From assembly GCA_049651845.1 (NCBI GenBank), contig JBASCW010000034.1, positions 1 to 54,161 on the forward strand: DNA of 54,161 nt, written 5' to 3'. A program made the translations under genes and the position numbers. Positions 45,865-54,154 of the stretch are shown here, piece by piece. The notes beneath the pieces were generated by a model, which saw only the letters and a program-made list of their open reading frames with translations, did not search any database and had not been told where the DNA came from. Numbering within the stretch: the first letter of the stretch is position 1; each line of letters opens with the position of its first letter. The DNA comes from RBG-16-66-20 sp049651845. GTDB lineage: Bacteria > Pseudomonadota > Gammaproteobacteria > Burkholderiales > SG8-39.

Positions 45865-46746
45865 CTAGAACGGCGGCACGCCGACCGCCAGCGCGGCGTT
45901 CTCGATCGGCACCGCGAAGCCGATGCCGACGAACACGCGCTGCTGGGTGGGATTGAGGATACCGCTGACGATGCCGACCACCTCGCCCGAGGCGTTCAGC
46001 AGCGGGCCGCCGGAGTTGCCGGGATTCGCCGCGGCGTCGAACTGGATCAGGTTGGTGAGCAGGCGCTGGCCCTCGGGCGAGCGGTACTCGCGCTTCAGGC
46101 CCGAGACCACGCCCGAGGACACCGAAGGCCCGATGCCGAACGGGAAGCCGACCGCGGTGACGAAATCGCCGGGCTGCAGGCCCGCGGTCGATTGCAGGGT
46201 CGCCGCCTGCAGGTCGTCCGGCACGGCGCTCGCCTGCAGCACGGCGAGATCGTCCTCGGGCCGCGTGCCGGTGATCACGGCGTCCGACTCCATGCCCTCG
46301 GAAAAGGTCAGATTGATGCGCTTCGCGCCTTCGACGACATGGATGTTGGTGAGGATCACGCCCTTGTCGAGGATCACCACCCCGGTACCGGTGCTGCCCA
46401 GGATTTCACCGCCGTCCGGGCCGTCGAAGTAGGCGCGCACGCGCACGATCGAGCCGCGCACCGCTTCGTAGGCCCTGATCGAATGCGAGGGCAAGGGCAC
46501 CGTCTCGAGCGCCTTCTCCACGGCGGCATCGATGTGCTCCTGCGTGGTCCCGGCCGGCCGCGGCGCAAGCATCCAGAGCGCAAGCGCGACGGCGAGCGCA
46601 GCGATGCCCGGCAGCGCGGCCGCCAGTGGAACACGGTAGGGACGGAATTTTTCCCTGAATCCGGGTTTGACCGGAATCTTTTCCGCGACCTGAACTGCGC
46701 GCGCTGGCTTCGAACGCGACCGGCTGTAGAGGGTGGTTCTGGTCAT
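45865..46746 (-). CDS. Membrane-anchored trypsin-like serine protease (HtrA/DegP-like, no PDZ)
   Basis: A 293-residue protein with a basic cytoplasmic N-terminus, one transmembrane anchor (about 39-61), and a chymotrypsin-fold protease domain. The catalytic triad is complete: H136 (LTNIHVVEG), D166 (EDDLAVL), S245 (NPGNSGGPLL). HtrA proteins normally end in PDZ domains; here the protein stops right after the protease domain (FVGIGFAVPIE...), so substrate choice must differ. It heads the MoxR operon. Confidence 0.88.
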   Translation of the reverse strand: MTRTTLYSRSRSKPARAVQVAEKIPVKPGFREKFRPYRVPLAAALPGIAALAVALALWMLAPRPAGTTQEHIDAAVEKALETVPLPSHSIRAYEAVRGSIVRVRAYFDGPDGGEILGSTGTGVVILDKGVILTNIHVVEGAKRINLTFSEGMESDAVITGTRPEDDLAVLQASAVPDDLQAATLQSTAGLQPGDFVTAVGFPFGIGPSVSSGVVSGLKREYRSPEGQRLLTNLIQFDAAANPGNSGGPLLNASGEVVGIVSGILNPTQQRVFVGIGFAVPIENAALAVGVPPF

Positions 46747-46793
46747 GCAGGCTCGGAGACGGGGAGGCGAACCATCCTACCACCGCCGGATTG

Positions 46794-48275
46794 TCAGGCG
46801 TCGTCGGCGAGCTTCAGCCGCTGCACCTTGCCCGAAGGGCCCTTGGGCAGCTCGGCGAAAAAGCGGAATTCCCGCGGCGTCTTGTAGCGGCCGAGTTCCG
46901 CCAGGCAGAACTCGCGCAGTTCCGCGGGGGTCGCCTTCGCGCCGGGCTTGAGGACCACGCAGGCGCGGATGTCCTGGCCGTAGTTCGCGTCGGGCACGCC
47001 CACCGCCGCGGCTTCGAGCACCGCCGGGTGCCGCAGCAGCGCTTCGTCGACTTCGCGCGGCGCGATGTTCTCGCCGCCCTTGATGATCAACTCCTTCAGC
47101 CGCCCGGTGATGAAGTAGTAGCCGTCGGCGTCGCGCTCGCCCAGGTCCCCGGTGCGCATCCAGCCCTCGGCGTCGAAGGCAGCCACGGTCTGCTCGGGCG
47201 CCTTGTAGTAGCCGGACATCACGTTCGGACCGCGCAGCCGAATCTCGCCGTCGACGATGCGCGCCTCCACCCCGCAGGGCAGCCCGACGCTGCCAATCTT
47301 GCGCTTCGCGGGGTCCTGCGGGTTGGCGAACACGATCGAGGCGGTCTCGGTCATGCCCATGCACTCCACCACCGAGATGCCGAAGGTCCTCTCGAAGGCG
47401 CGGTGCTGCTCGGGCGGCAGCGGCGCCGAGGCCGAGCGCCCGAAGCGGACGCGGGGAAAACGCGCCGCCCGGCCCGGATCTGCGGCGTTGAGCAGATAGG
47501 CGATGATGGTCGGCACCATGTTGATCCACGTCGCGCCGTGCTTCTCGACGTGATCCCACCACGCGCCCACGCTGAAGCGGTGCGGCGCGATCAGGCTGCC
47601 GCCGGAAAGGAACGGCGTCACGGTCGCGATCACCTGCCCGTTGATATGGTAGATCGGCAGCGACGACAGACACCGGTCCCCGGGCGTCAGGCCGTGCCAC
47701 GCCGCGACTGCGGAGGCCGACGCGAGCAGGTTCGCGTGCGAGAGCAGCGCGCCCTTCGGCGTTCCGGTCGTGCCCGAGGTGTACATCAGCAGCGCCGGAT
47801 CGCCGGGCGCGACCGGCTCGAAATCCGCCGCCGGCAGCGCCGCCTCGACGAAGAGCTCCGGCGCGTCCACGTCGAAGACGATGGTCTCGACACGGCGCCG
47901 CAGGCCGGCGAGCGCCTCGCCGACGGCCGATTCGATTCCTTTCGCGACAAACAGGATCCGGCAGCCGCAATGGCCGAGCACATAAGCAAGCTGCGACCGC
48001 TGCGCGAGCAGGTTGATCGGCGCGATCACGTAGCCGCCGACCATCGCGGCGAGAAAAAGCAGCGCCGTCTGGTAACCGTTGTGCGCGTAGAGCCCGACCT
48101 TGTCGCCGCCGCGCAGACCCTTCATGCGCAGGTAGCGCGCGAGCAGCCGCGCCTGGCGGCCGATCTCGCGGTAGGACAGGATGCGGCCGGTTTCCGGCGC
48201 GATCAGGAAGGTCTGCCCGGGCCGGCGGCCCAGGTGCCCCTGGAGCACGTCGCGCAGCGTGCGCGGCGCGCTCAT
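46794..48275 (-). CDS. sauT: AMP-forming acyl-CoA ligase, candidate sulfoacetate-CoA ligase
   Basis: A 493-residue ANL-family ligase with YTSGTTGTPKGALLSH, MGMTETASIVF, EGWMRTGDLGERDADGYYFITGR, GRLKELIIKGGENIAPREVDE and the C-terminal catalytic lysine in PSGKVQRLKL. By sequence it is a generic acyl-CoA synthetase. Because its start overlaps the stop of sauS (ATGA) in an operon with xsc, its likely substrate is sulfoacetate, giving sulfoacetyl-CoA as SauT does in Cupriavidus necator. That assignment rests on context. Confidence 0.7.
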   Translation of the reverse strand: MSAPRTLRDVLQGHLGRRPGQTFLIAPETGRILSYREIGRQARLLARYLRMKGLRGGDKVGLYAHNGYQTALLFLAAMVGGYVIAPINLLAQRSQLAYVLGHCGCRILFVAKGIESAVGEALAGLRRRVETIVFDVDAPELFVEAALPAADFEPVAPGDPALLMYTSGTTGTPKGALLSHANLLASASAVAAWHGLTPGDRCLSSLPIYHINGQVIATVTPFLSGGSLIAPHRFSVGAWWDHVEKHGATWINMVPTIIAYLLNAADPGRAARFPRVRFGRSASAPLPPEQHRAFERTFGISVVECMGMTETASIVFANPQDPAKRKIGSVGLPCGVEARIVDGEIRLRGPNVMSGYYKAPEQTVAAFDAEGWMRTGDLGERDADGYYFITGRLKELIIKGGENIAPREVDEALLRHPAVLEAAAVGVPDANYGQDIRACVVLKPGAKATPAELREFCLAELGRYKTPREFRFFAELPKGPSGKVQRLKLADDA

Positions 48276-49648
48276 TTCCCGTGCTTGGCGAAATAGCCGC
48301 CGAAGATCTCCTGCTCGCCCGGCACGCGCTCAGGGATCACGCGCGCGATGCGCGTGATATTGAGGAAATGCCGCCAGTGCATGTTGTCGGAAAAGCTGTT
48401 GCCGCCCCAGGTGCCGCAGCCCATCGACAGCGAGAACGGCAGGCCGTTGTCGAAACTGCCGCCGGTGGCGATGCAGTGCGCCTGGTTGACGATCACGCGC
48501 GCCACCGGCAGCTCGAGGCCGAGGCGCATCGCCTGCGCCTCGCTCGTCGAGTGCAGCGACACCGAGTGCCCCTTGCCCTGGTAATCGTAGATGCGCGCGG
48601 TGAGCGCGAACGCCTCGTCGAAATCCGCGGCCCTGTACACCGCCAGCACCGGCGCGAGCTTCTCGCCCGAGAACGGGCAGGACGGCCCGGCGCCGGTCTC
48701 CGCCACCATCAGGAACCTGGCGTCTACCGGAATGCCGGCAAGCTTCGCGATGCGCGCCGCGGACTGCGCCGTGGCCGCGGGTGCGAGCTTGCCGTCCGGA
48801 AACATCAGCTTCTGCAGCTTCGCCTTGCCCGCCGCGTCCAGCATCGTCCCGCCCTGCTTCTCCAGCTCGCGCAGCATCGCGTCGTAGACCGGCGCGAGGA
48901 TCACCACCGCATTTTCCGAGGAACAGCTGGTGGCGTTGTCGAAGGTCTTGGAGAGCGCGATCTTGCGCGCCGCGCCGGCGAGGTCCGCGCTCGCGTCCAC
49001 GATGGACACCACGTTGCCCATGCCGACGCCGATCGCCGGCGTGCCGCTGGAATACGCCGCGCGGATGTTGGCCTGCGAACCGGTCGCCGCGACGAGGTCC
49101 GCCAGCCGCATCAGTTCATGCGTGGAATCCTTGGTGACGGGCGCCGGCAGCAGCTGCACGAGATCGGGGTCGGCCTGGATTTTCCCGAACTCGGCGTGAA
49201 TGAATTCCAGCAGCAGACTGCAGGTGCGCCAGGCCTTCGGCGAAGGCGCGAGGATGATGGCGTTGCCGCATTTGAGCGCGTTGATGATCTGGTTCGCCGG
49301 CGTCGCGCCCGGATTGGTGGAGGGCGTGATCGCCGCCACGACGCCGACCGGCCGCGCGATTTCGGTGATCCCCAGTTCCGGATGGTCGGCGATCACGCCG
49401 ACGGTCTTCACGCCGGCGATATCGCGCAGCAGGCCCAGGGTCTTGCGGTAGTTCTTGGCGAACTTGTCCTCGACGTTGCCCAGACCCGAGTCGCGCACCG
49501 CGGCCTCGGCGAGCGCGCGGTTGTTTTCCGGCTTCATGATCGCCCAGCCGCAGGCGAGCGCCGCCTCGTCGACCCGCGCCTGCGGCCAGCGGGCGTATCC
49601 GGCTTGCGCGGCGCGCGCGCGCCGCACCAGGTCGGCGACCGGACTCAC
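48272..49648 (-). CDS. sauS: Acylating sulfoacetaldehyde dehydrogenase
   Basis: A 458-residue CoA-acylating aldehyde dehydrogenase interconverting sulfoacetyl-CoA and sulfoacetaldehyde with NAD(P). Seen: VGVVAAITPSTNPGATPANQIINALK, the catalytic cysteine in FDNATSCSSENAVVI, and GCGTWGGNSFSDNMHWRHFLNITR (in part) near the C-terminus, typical of the EutE/SauS group. The start is GTG at 49648, overlapping the Bug stop as GTGA; there is no ATG option. Neighbouring xsc makes sulfoacetaldehyde the likely product over acetaldehyde or succinate semialdehyde. Confidence 0.85.
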   Translation of the reverse strand: MSPVADLVRRARAAQAGYARWPQARVDEAALACGWAIMKPENNRALAEAAVRDSGLGNVEDKFAKNYRKTLGLLRDIAGVKTVGVIADHPELGITEIARPVGVVAAITPSTNPGATPANQIINALKCGNAIILAPSPKAWRTCSLLLEFIHAEFGKIQADPDLVQLLPAPVTKDSTHELMRLADLVAATGSQANIRAAYSSGTPAIGVGMGNVVSIVDASADLAGAARKIALSKTFDNATSCSSENAVVILAPVYDAMLRELEKQGGTMLDAAGKAKLQKLMFPDGKLAPAATAQSAARIAKLAGIPVDARFLMVAETGAGPSCPFSGEKLAPVLAVYRAADFDEAFALTARIYDYQGKGHSVSLHSTSEAQAMRLGLELPVARVIVNQAHCIATGGSFDNGLPFSLSMGCGTWGGNSFSDNMHWRHFLNITRIARVIPERVPGEQEIFGGYFAKHGK

Positions 49649-50601
49649 TCCAGCTTGATCTTCGCGTCGCGGATGAGTTCCGCCCATTTCCTCAGTTCGC
49701 CCTTCACCACGCGATCGAGCGCCTCGGGGCTCGAGCCAACGGTGTCGCCGCCCTGCTCGAGGAGCTTCTGCTTCACGTCCGGCAACTGGATCACGCGCGC
49801 CACTTCGCGCTGCATGCGCGCGACGATCGCCGGCGGCGTTTTCGCCGGCGCGAACATCGCGTACCACGAATCCACTTCGTAGTCCGGGATGTCGAGGGCC
49901 TCGGCGACCGTCGGGATCTCCGGCGCGCCGGGATTGCGCTTTTGCGTGGTCACCGCGAGCGCGCGCAGCTTGCCCGCACGTACCTGCCCGATGGCCGCCG
50001 GCATGGTGACGAACAGCAGCCATACCTGGCCGCCCAGGGTGTCCGCGACCGCCGGGCCGCCGCCCTTGTAGGGCACGTGGACGATGTCGACGCCCGCCTT
50101 CAGCTTGAGCAGTTCCCCGGCGATGTGCGAGGGCGTCCCGGCGCCGACCGAGGCGTAGTGCAGCTTGCCCGGGTGCTCCTTCGCCGTGGTGACGACGTCC
50201 CGCATGCTCTTCAGCGGCGAGGCCGTGTTGGCGGCGACCAGCTGCGGCACGCTCACGATCAGCGTCACCGGCGCGAAGTCGCGCTCGACGTCGTAGGAGA
50301 GCTTGTAGAGCAGCGGGTTGATGGTGTGCGAGCTGAGCGTGAAGAGGAAGGTGTAGCCGTCGGGCGCGGCCTTCGCGGCCGCCTCGGTGCCCACCGCGCC
50401 GCCCGCGCCGCCGCGGTTCTCGATCACGATGGTCTGACCGAGCGCCTCCGCAAGCTGGGGCTGCACGATGCGCGCGATGACATCGGTGCCGCCGCCGGGA
50501 GGATAAGGCACGATGAACCGCACCGGCTTCGCGGGCCAGTCCTGCGCCGGGGCGGCGAGCGAGAACGCCGCCGCCAGAATGCCGAGCAGCACCCTATTCA
50601 T
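49645..50601 (-). CDS. Bug/TctC-family tripartite tricarboxylate transporter substrate-binding protein
   Basis: A 318-residue periplasmic binding protein with signal peptide MNRVLLGILAAAFSLAAPAQ. Family motifs: WPAKPVRFIVPYPPGGGTDVIAR, ENRGGAGGAVGTEAAAKAAPDGYT, VPYKGGGPAVADTLGGQV, and LRALAVTTQKRNPGAPEIPTVAE. It likely captures the carboxylate or sulfonate used by this operon. No membrane subunits (TctA/TctB) are in the window, common for Bug proteins. It overlaps xsc by 8 nt and sauS by 4 nt. Confidence 0.9.
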   Translation of the reverse strand: MNRVLLGILAAAFSLAAPAQDWPAKPVRFIVPYPPGGGTDVIARIVQPQLAEALGQTIVIENRGGAGGAVGTEAAAKAAPDGYTFLFTLSSHTINPLLYKLSYDVERDFAPVTLIVSVPQLVAANTASPLKSMRDVVTTAKEHPGKLHYASVGAGTPSHIAGELLKLKAGVDIVHVPYKGGGPAVADTLGGQVWLLFVTMPAAIGQVRAGKLRALAVTTQKRNPGAPEIPTVAEALDIPDYEVDSWYAMFAPAKTPPAIVARMQREVARVIQLPDVKQKLLEQGGDTVGSSPEALDRVVKGELRKWAELIRDAKIKLE

Positions 50602-52375
50602 AGGATTTGTACTTCGCGAGCAAACGCTTCGGAGCCTTGAGCGCGTCGCGACGGAACGGGTCGCCGAGCTCCTTGGTGCACATCATCTCGACGATGGTGG
50701 TCTTGCCGTCCTTCTGCGCCTTGCACGCGGCGCGAAATGCTTCGCCGACATCGGCGGCGCGTTCCACCCTCACGCCCTCGGCTCCCATCGCCTTGGCGAT
50801 GCCGGCGAAGCTGGGATTGTCCAGGTTCACGCCGAGGAAGCGGTTGGAGTAGAAGTCCACGTGGTTCTTCTTCTCGGCGCCCCACTGCTCGTTGTTGAAC
50901 ACGACCGCCGTCACCGGGATCTTCTCGCGCACGCAGGTGAGGATCTCGCCGAAGCTCATACCCCAGGCGCCGTCGCCCACGTAGGCCACGGCGGTGCGCC
51001 CGGGCGCTCCAACCTTGCAGCCGATCATGGTCGGGAAGGCGTAGCCGCAGTTGCCGAACATCATCGCGCCGAACATGCTGCGCGGCTGGTTGAAGCGCAG
51101 GTACGAGTTCGCCACCTGGCAGATATTGCCGATGTCGGTGGACACCATCGCGTCCTCGGGCATCGCCTTCGCAAGCTCGCGCAGCATCATGCGCGGATGC
51201 ATATAGGAAGAGCCCTTCGCCACTTCCAGGCTCCAGGCGTCCTTTTCGTGGTCCCAGCCCGCGAGCTCGGCCGCCCAGGCCTGCTTCTCCTGCTGTACGA
51301 CCTTTTCGATCTCCGCCTTGTTGCGCGCGAGCGTCCGTCCCTTCAGCCGTGCAGCGATCGCCTGCGCCGCTTCGCGCGCGTCGCCGTTGACCGTGACCGA
51401 GACCTTCTTCACCAGGCCCAGCACCTTCGCGTCGGCGTCGACCTGCACCAGCTTCGCGTTCGCCGGCCAGTAGTCGAAGCCGTACTGGGGCAGCACGCCG
51501 AACGGCCCGAGCCGCGAGCCGAGCGCGAGCACCACGTCCGCCTTGGAGATGATCTTCATCGCCGCCTTCGAGCCGTGGTAGCCGAGCGGCCCGCAGGCGA
51601 GGCGGTGGCCGGCCGGGAAGGAATCGTTGTGCAGGTAGGAGTTGCAGACCGGCGCGTCGAGCAGCTCGGCGAGCGCCACGCAGGCGTCAACGCCGTTGGC
51701 CGCGATCACGCCGCCGCCGGCGATGATCACCGGGAACCTGGCGCCGGCGAGCGTCTCGGCCGCCGCGTCCAGGCTCGCGCCGCCGCCGGGGCCGCGCTCG
51801 ACGCGGATCGGCTGCGGGATCTCGCATTCCAGCTCGCCGTAGAGGAAATCGCGCGGGATGTTGAGCTGGGTCGGGCCCATCTCGAGGATCGCGCGGTCGA
51901 AGGCGCGCGCGGTCAGCTCGGCCATGCGCGCCTGGTTGTTCACGTGCGCCTGGTACTTGGTGATCCTGGAGAAGATCGGCAGCTGGTCGGTTTCCTGGAA
52001 GCCGCCCAGGCCGAGCGACATCGAGCCGGTCTCCGGCGTGATCGCGACCACGGCGCTGTGCGCCCAGTAGGCAGCGGCGATGGCGGTGACGAAATTGGTG
52101 ATGCCCGGCCCGTTCTGCCCGATGCACACGCCATGCTTGCCGGTGACGCGGTAGTAGCCGTCGGCCATGTGCGCCGAGCCCTGCTCGTGCACCGTGGGGA
52201 TGAAGCGGATGCCGGCGGCGGGAAAGAGGTCGAGCGCGTCCATGTAGGCCGAGCCGACGATGCCGAACACGTTGCGCACCCCCTGGGCGGCCAGCGCTTC
52301 GACCAGCGCCTCGGACGGGGTCATGCGCTGCTTGCCTGCAATCGGGATGTGCTTCACTTCGGCGATGTCGGTCAT
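50594..52375 (-). CDS. xsc: Sulfoacetaldehyde acetyltransferase
   Basis: A 593-residue ThDP enzyme that cleaves sulfoacetaldehyde with phosphate into acetyl phosphate and sulfite. Xsc-specific strings abound: RMTPSEALVEALAAQGVRNVFGIVGSAYMDALD in part, HEQGSAHMADGYYRVTG (catalytic Glu), IGQNGPGITNFVTAIAAAYWAHSA, MGPTQLNIPRDFLYGE, FGNCGYAFPTMIG, the ThDP motif GDGAWGMSFGEILTCVREKIPVTAVVFNNEQWG, and the end TKELGDPFRRDALK. A perfect AAGGAGG precedes the ATG. First gene of the sulfonate operon; a phosphotransacetylase, often adjacent, is missing. Confidence 0.94.
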   Translation of the reverse strand: MTDIAEVKHIPIAGKQRMTPSEALVEALAAQGVRNVFGIVGSAYMDALDLFPAAGIRFIPTVHEQGSAHMADGYYRVTGKHGVCIGQNGPGITNFVTAIAAAYWAHSAVVAITPETGSMSLGLGGFQETDQLPIFSRITKYQAHVNNQARMAELTARAFDRAILEMGPTQLNIPRDFLYGELECEIPQPIRVERGPGGGASLDAAAETLAGARFPVIIAGGGVIAANGVDACVALAELLDAPVCNSYLHNDSFPAGHRLACGPLGYHGSKAAMKIISKADVVLALGSRLGPFGVLPQYGFDYWPANAKLVQVDADAKVLGLVKKVSVTVNGDAREAAQAIAARLKGRTLARNKAEIEKVVQQEKQAWAAELAGWDHEKDAWSLEVAKGSSYMHPRMMLRELAKAMPEDAMVSTDIGNICQVANSYLRFNQPRSMFGAMMFGNCGYAFPTMIGCKVGAPGRTAVAYVGDGAWGMSFGEILTCVREKIPVTAVVFNNEQWGAEKKNHVDFYSNRFLGVNLDNPSFAGIAKAMGAEGVRVERAADVGEAFRAACKAQKDGKTTIVEMMCTKELGDPFRRDALKAPKRLLAKYKSYE

Positions 52376-52440
52376 GCGGCCTCCTTGGGAGTCGCAAAGT
52401 CTCTCACGCGGCCCGATCCCGTGCCAAGCGCACGTCGACT

Positions 52441-52476
52441 ATTCGAATGAATCGTTCCATAATTCGATAAAATCGA
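52441..52476. promoter_or_regulatory. Palindromes in the xsc-IclR divergent region (candidate operator)
   Basis: The AT-rich centre of the 105-bp divergent region holds ATTCGAAT (52441-52448) and TCGAT-AAA-ATCGA (52464-52476), both perfect palindromes, with GTTCCAT between them. IclR-family regulators bind palindromes next to their own gene and control the divergent operon, so this is the likely operator. The second palindrome ends 4 nt before the iclR start codon. Confidence 0.45.
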
Positions 52477-52480
52477 GCGC

Positions 52481-53245
52481 ATGCCCCGCAAGGAAGACAA
52501 TGTCCCGGCGACGCTGCGCGCCATCGGCGTCCTGGAATCGCTGGTCGCCGCGGAGCGTCCGGCCTCGCTCGCCGATCTCACCGCGGCGCTGCGGCTGCCC
52601 AAGCCGACCCTGTACCGGATGCTCGCGATGCTGGAACGCGCCCGGCTGGTGTCGCGCGAGCCGGGATCCCGCCGCTACGCGCCGGGTCCGCGCCTGGCCA
52701 CGCTCGGGCGCAACGTGATGCTGAACGGCAGCCTGCGCAGCTCGCGCCATGCGATCCTCGCGCGCCTCGTGGGCGAGATCGGCGAGACCTGCAACTACAC
52801 CATGCTGGACGGCGATGCCGTGGTCTACCTGGACCGGGTCGAGGCGGCCTGGCCGCTGCGCATGACCCTGTCCTCGGGATCGCAGGTGCCGCTGCACTGC
52901 ACCGCGAGCGGCAAGCTGCTGCTCGCGCTCCTGCCGAAGGCCGCGCGCACGCGCATCGCGGCGCAGGTACCGCTCACGCGCTATACCGACACCACCATCA
53001 CCGACCCGCGCCGCCTTGCGGCCGAGTTCGCCGCCATCCGCGCGCGCCGCTACGCCACCGACAACGAGGAATTCCATGCCGGCCTCGTGTGCGTGGCGGT
53101 GCCGGTGGCCGACGCCTCGAAGCGGGTCTGCGCTGCGATCGCGGTACACGCACCGGTGTCGCGCATGCCGCTTGAGCGCGCGCTGGAACACCTGCCGGCG
53201 CTGCAGCGCGCCGCGGCGGAGATGGCCGCGACCTTCGACGCCTGA
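52481..53245 (+). CDS. IclR-family transcriptional regulator
   Basis: 254 residues: an N-terminal winged helix-turn-helix (about 10-70, ASLADLTAALRLPKPTLYRMLAMLERARLVSRE in part) and a C-terminal ligand-binding GAF-like domain (GSQVPLHCTASGKLLLALLPK, TDNEEFHAGLVCVAVPVAD). It diverges from xsc, so it probably senses the sulfonate or a pathway intermediate and controls the operon. Confidence 0.93.
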   Translation: MPRKEDNVPATLRAIGVLESLVAAERPASLADLTAALRLPKPTLYRMLAMLERARLVSREPGSRRYAPGPRLATLGRNVMLNGSLRSSRHAILARLVGEIGETCNYTMLDGDAVVYLDRVEAAWPLRMTLSSGSQVPLHCTASGKLLLALLPKAARTRIAAQVPLTRYTDTTITDPRRLAAEFAAIRARRYATDNEEFHAGLVCVAVPVADASKRVCAAIAVHAPVSRMPLERALEHLPALQRAAAEMAATFDA

Positions 53246-53252
53246 GCCGCCC

Positions 53253-54026
53253 CTAGTCCATGTGCCAGCCGTGGCTCGCGACCACGGACTGCCCGGTGAG
53301 CGCGGCGCTGGGGAACGCGGCGAGGAACACCGCGACCTCGGCGATGTCGTCCACCGTGGTGAAGATCCCGTCCACCGTGGTGTTCAACATGACGTCGCGC
53401 ACCACGGCCTCCTCGGAGATGCCCATCTCCTGCGCGAGTTCCGGGATCTGCCGGTTCACGAGTCCGGTGCGCACGAAGCCCGGGCAGATGGCGTTGGCGC
53501 GCACGCCGTGCGCCGCGCCCTCCTTCGCCAGCACGCGCGCGAGGCCCAGCAGCCCGTGCTTGGCGACCACGTAGGGCCCTTTGCGCACCGAGGCCTCCTT
53601 GGAGTGGACCGAGCCCATGAGCAGGATCGCGCCGCCTCCGCCCTGCGCGATCATGCGGCGCAGGCAGGCGCGCGAGGCGAGGAACCCGCCGTCCAGGTGG
53701 ATGGCGAGGATGCGCCGCCAGTTCTCGAACGACACGTCGGCGATGGCATCCAGGTGCTGCACGCCGGCGTTGCTGACGAGGATGTCGATGCCGCCGAGCG
53801 TCCGCGCCGCCTCCTCGACGCCGCGCTCGACCTCGGCCTCGCTCGCCACGTCCATGCGCAATCCCAGCGCGCCGGCGCCGAGCTCCGACGCGACGCGCGC
53901 GGCGCCCGCGCCGTCTATGTCGGCGATGCAGACGCGCGCGCCCTCCCTCGCGTAGGCGCGCGCGATCGCGGCCCCGATGCCGCTGGCCGCGCCGGTCACC
54001 AGGGCACGGCGGTTCTTCAGTCTCAT
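53253..54026 (-). CDS. Short-chain dehydrogenase (3-hydroxybutyrate-dehydrogenase-like)
   Basis: A 257-residue classical SDR. The cofactor motif is TGAASGIG, an acidic residue in IADID implies NAD preference, VSNAGVQH is motif II, and the catalytic residues are Ser in LLMGSVHSKEAS and YxxxK in GPYVVAKHG. NAICPGFVRTGLV is also present. Its closest style is 3-hydroxybutyrate dehydrogenase, but beside a sulfonate operon it could oxidise a hydroxy-sulfonate such as isethionate. A strong TAGGAGG precedes the ATG. It ends 7 bp from the convergent iclR gene. Confidence 0.88.
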   Translation of the reverse strand: MRLKNRRALVTGAASGIGAAIARAYAREGARVCIADIDGAGAARVASELGAGALGLRMDVASEAEVERGVEEAARTLGGIDILVSNAGVQHLDAIADVSFENWRRILAIHLDGGFLASRACLRRMIAQGGGGAILLMGSVHSKEASVRKGPYVVAKHGLLGLARVLAKEGAAHGVRANAICPGFVRTGLVNRQIPELAQEMGISEEAVVRDVMLNTTVDGIFTTVDDIAEVAVFLAAFPSAALTGQSVVASHGWHMD

Positions 54027-54135
54027 GGCTTCCTCCTAGGAGTCTGCGCGGCAGGAGGTTGAGTTGATGGTCATCGAGATGGTGTGGTGAAGCGTTAAAC
54101 GATGATGACGACAAGCTACCTTCCATACCATCCGG

Positions 54136-54154
54136 GGCAGCAGAATTTGCTGCC
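54136..54154. other. Small perfect hairpin near the window end
   Basis: GGCAGCA-GAATT-TGCTGCC forms a 7-bp stem with a 5-nt loop, without a T-run, about 110 bp upstream of the SDR start. It may be an operator or part of a neighbouring gene. Nothing else is identifiable in 54027-54161. Confidence 0.3.
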
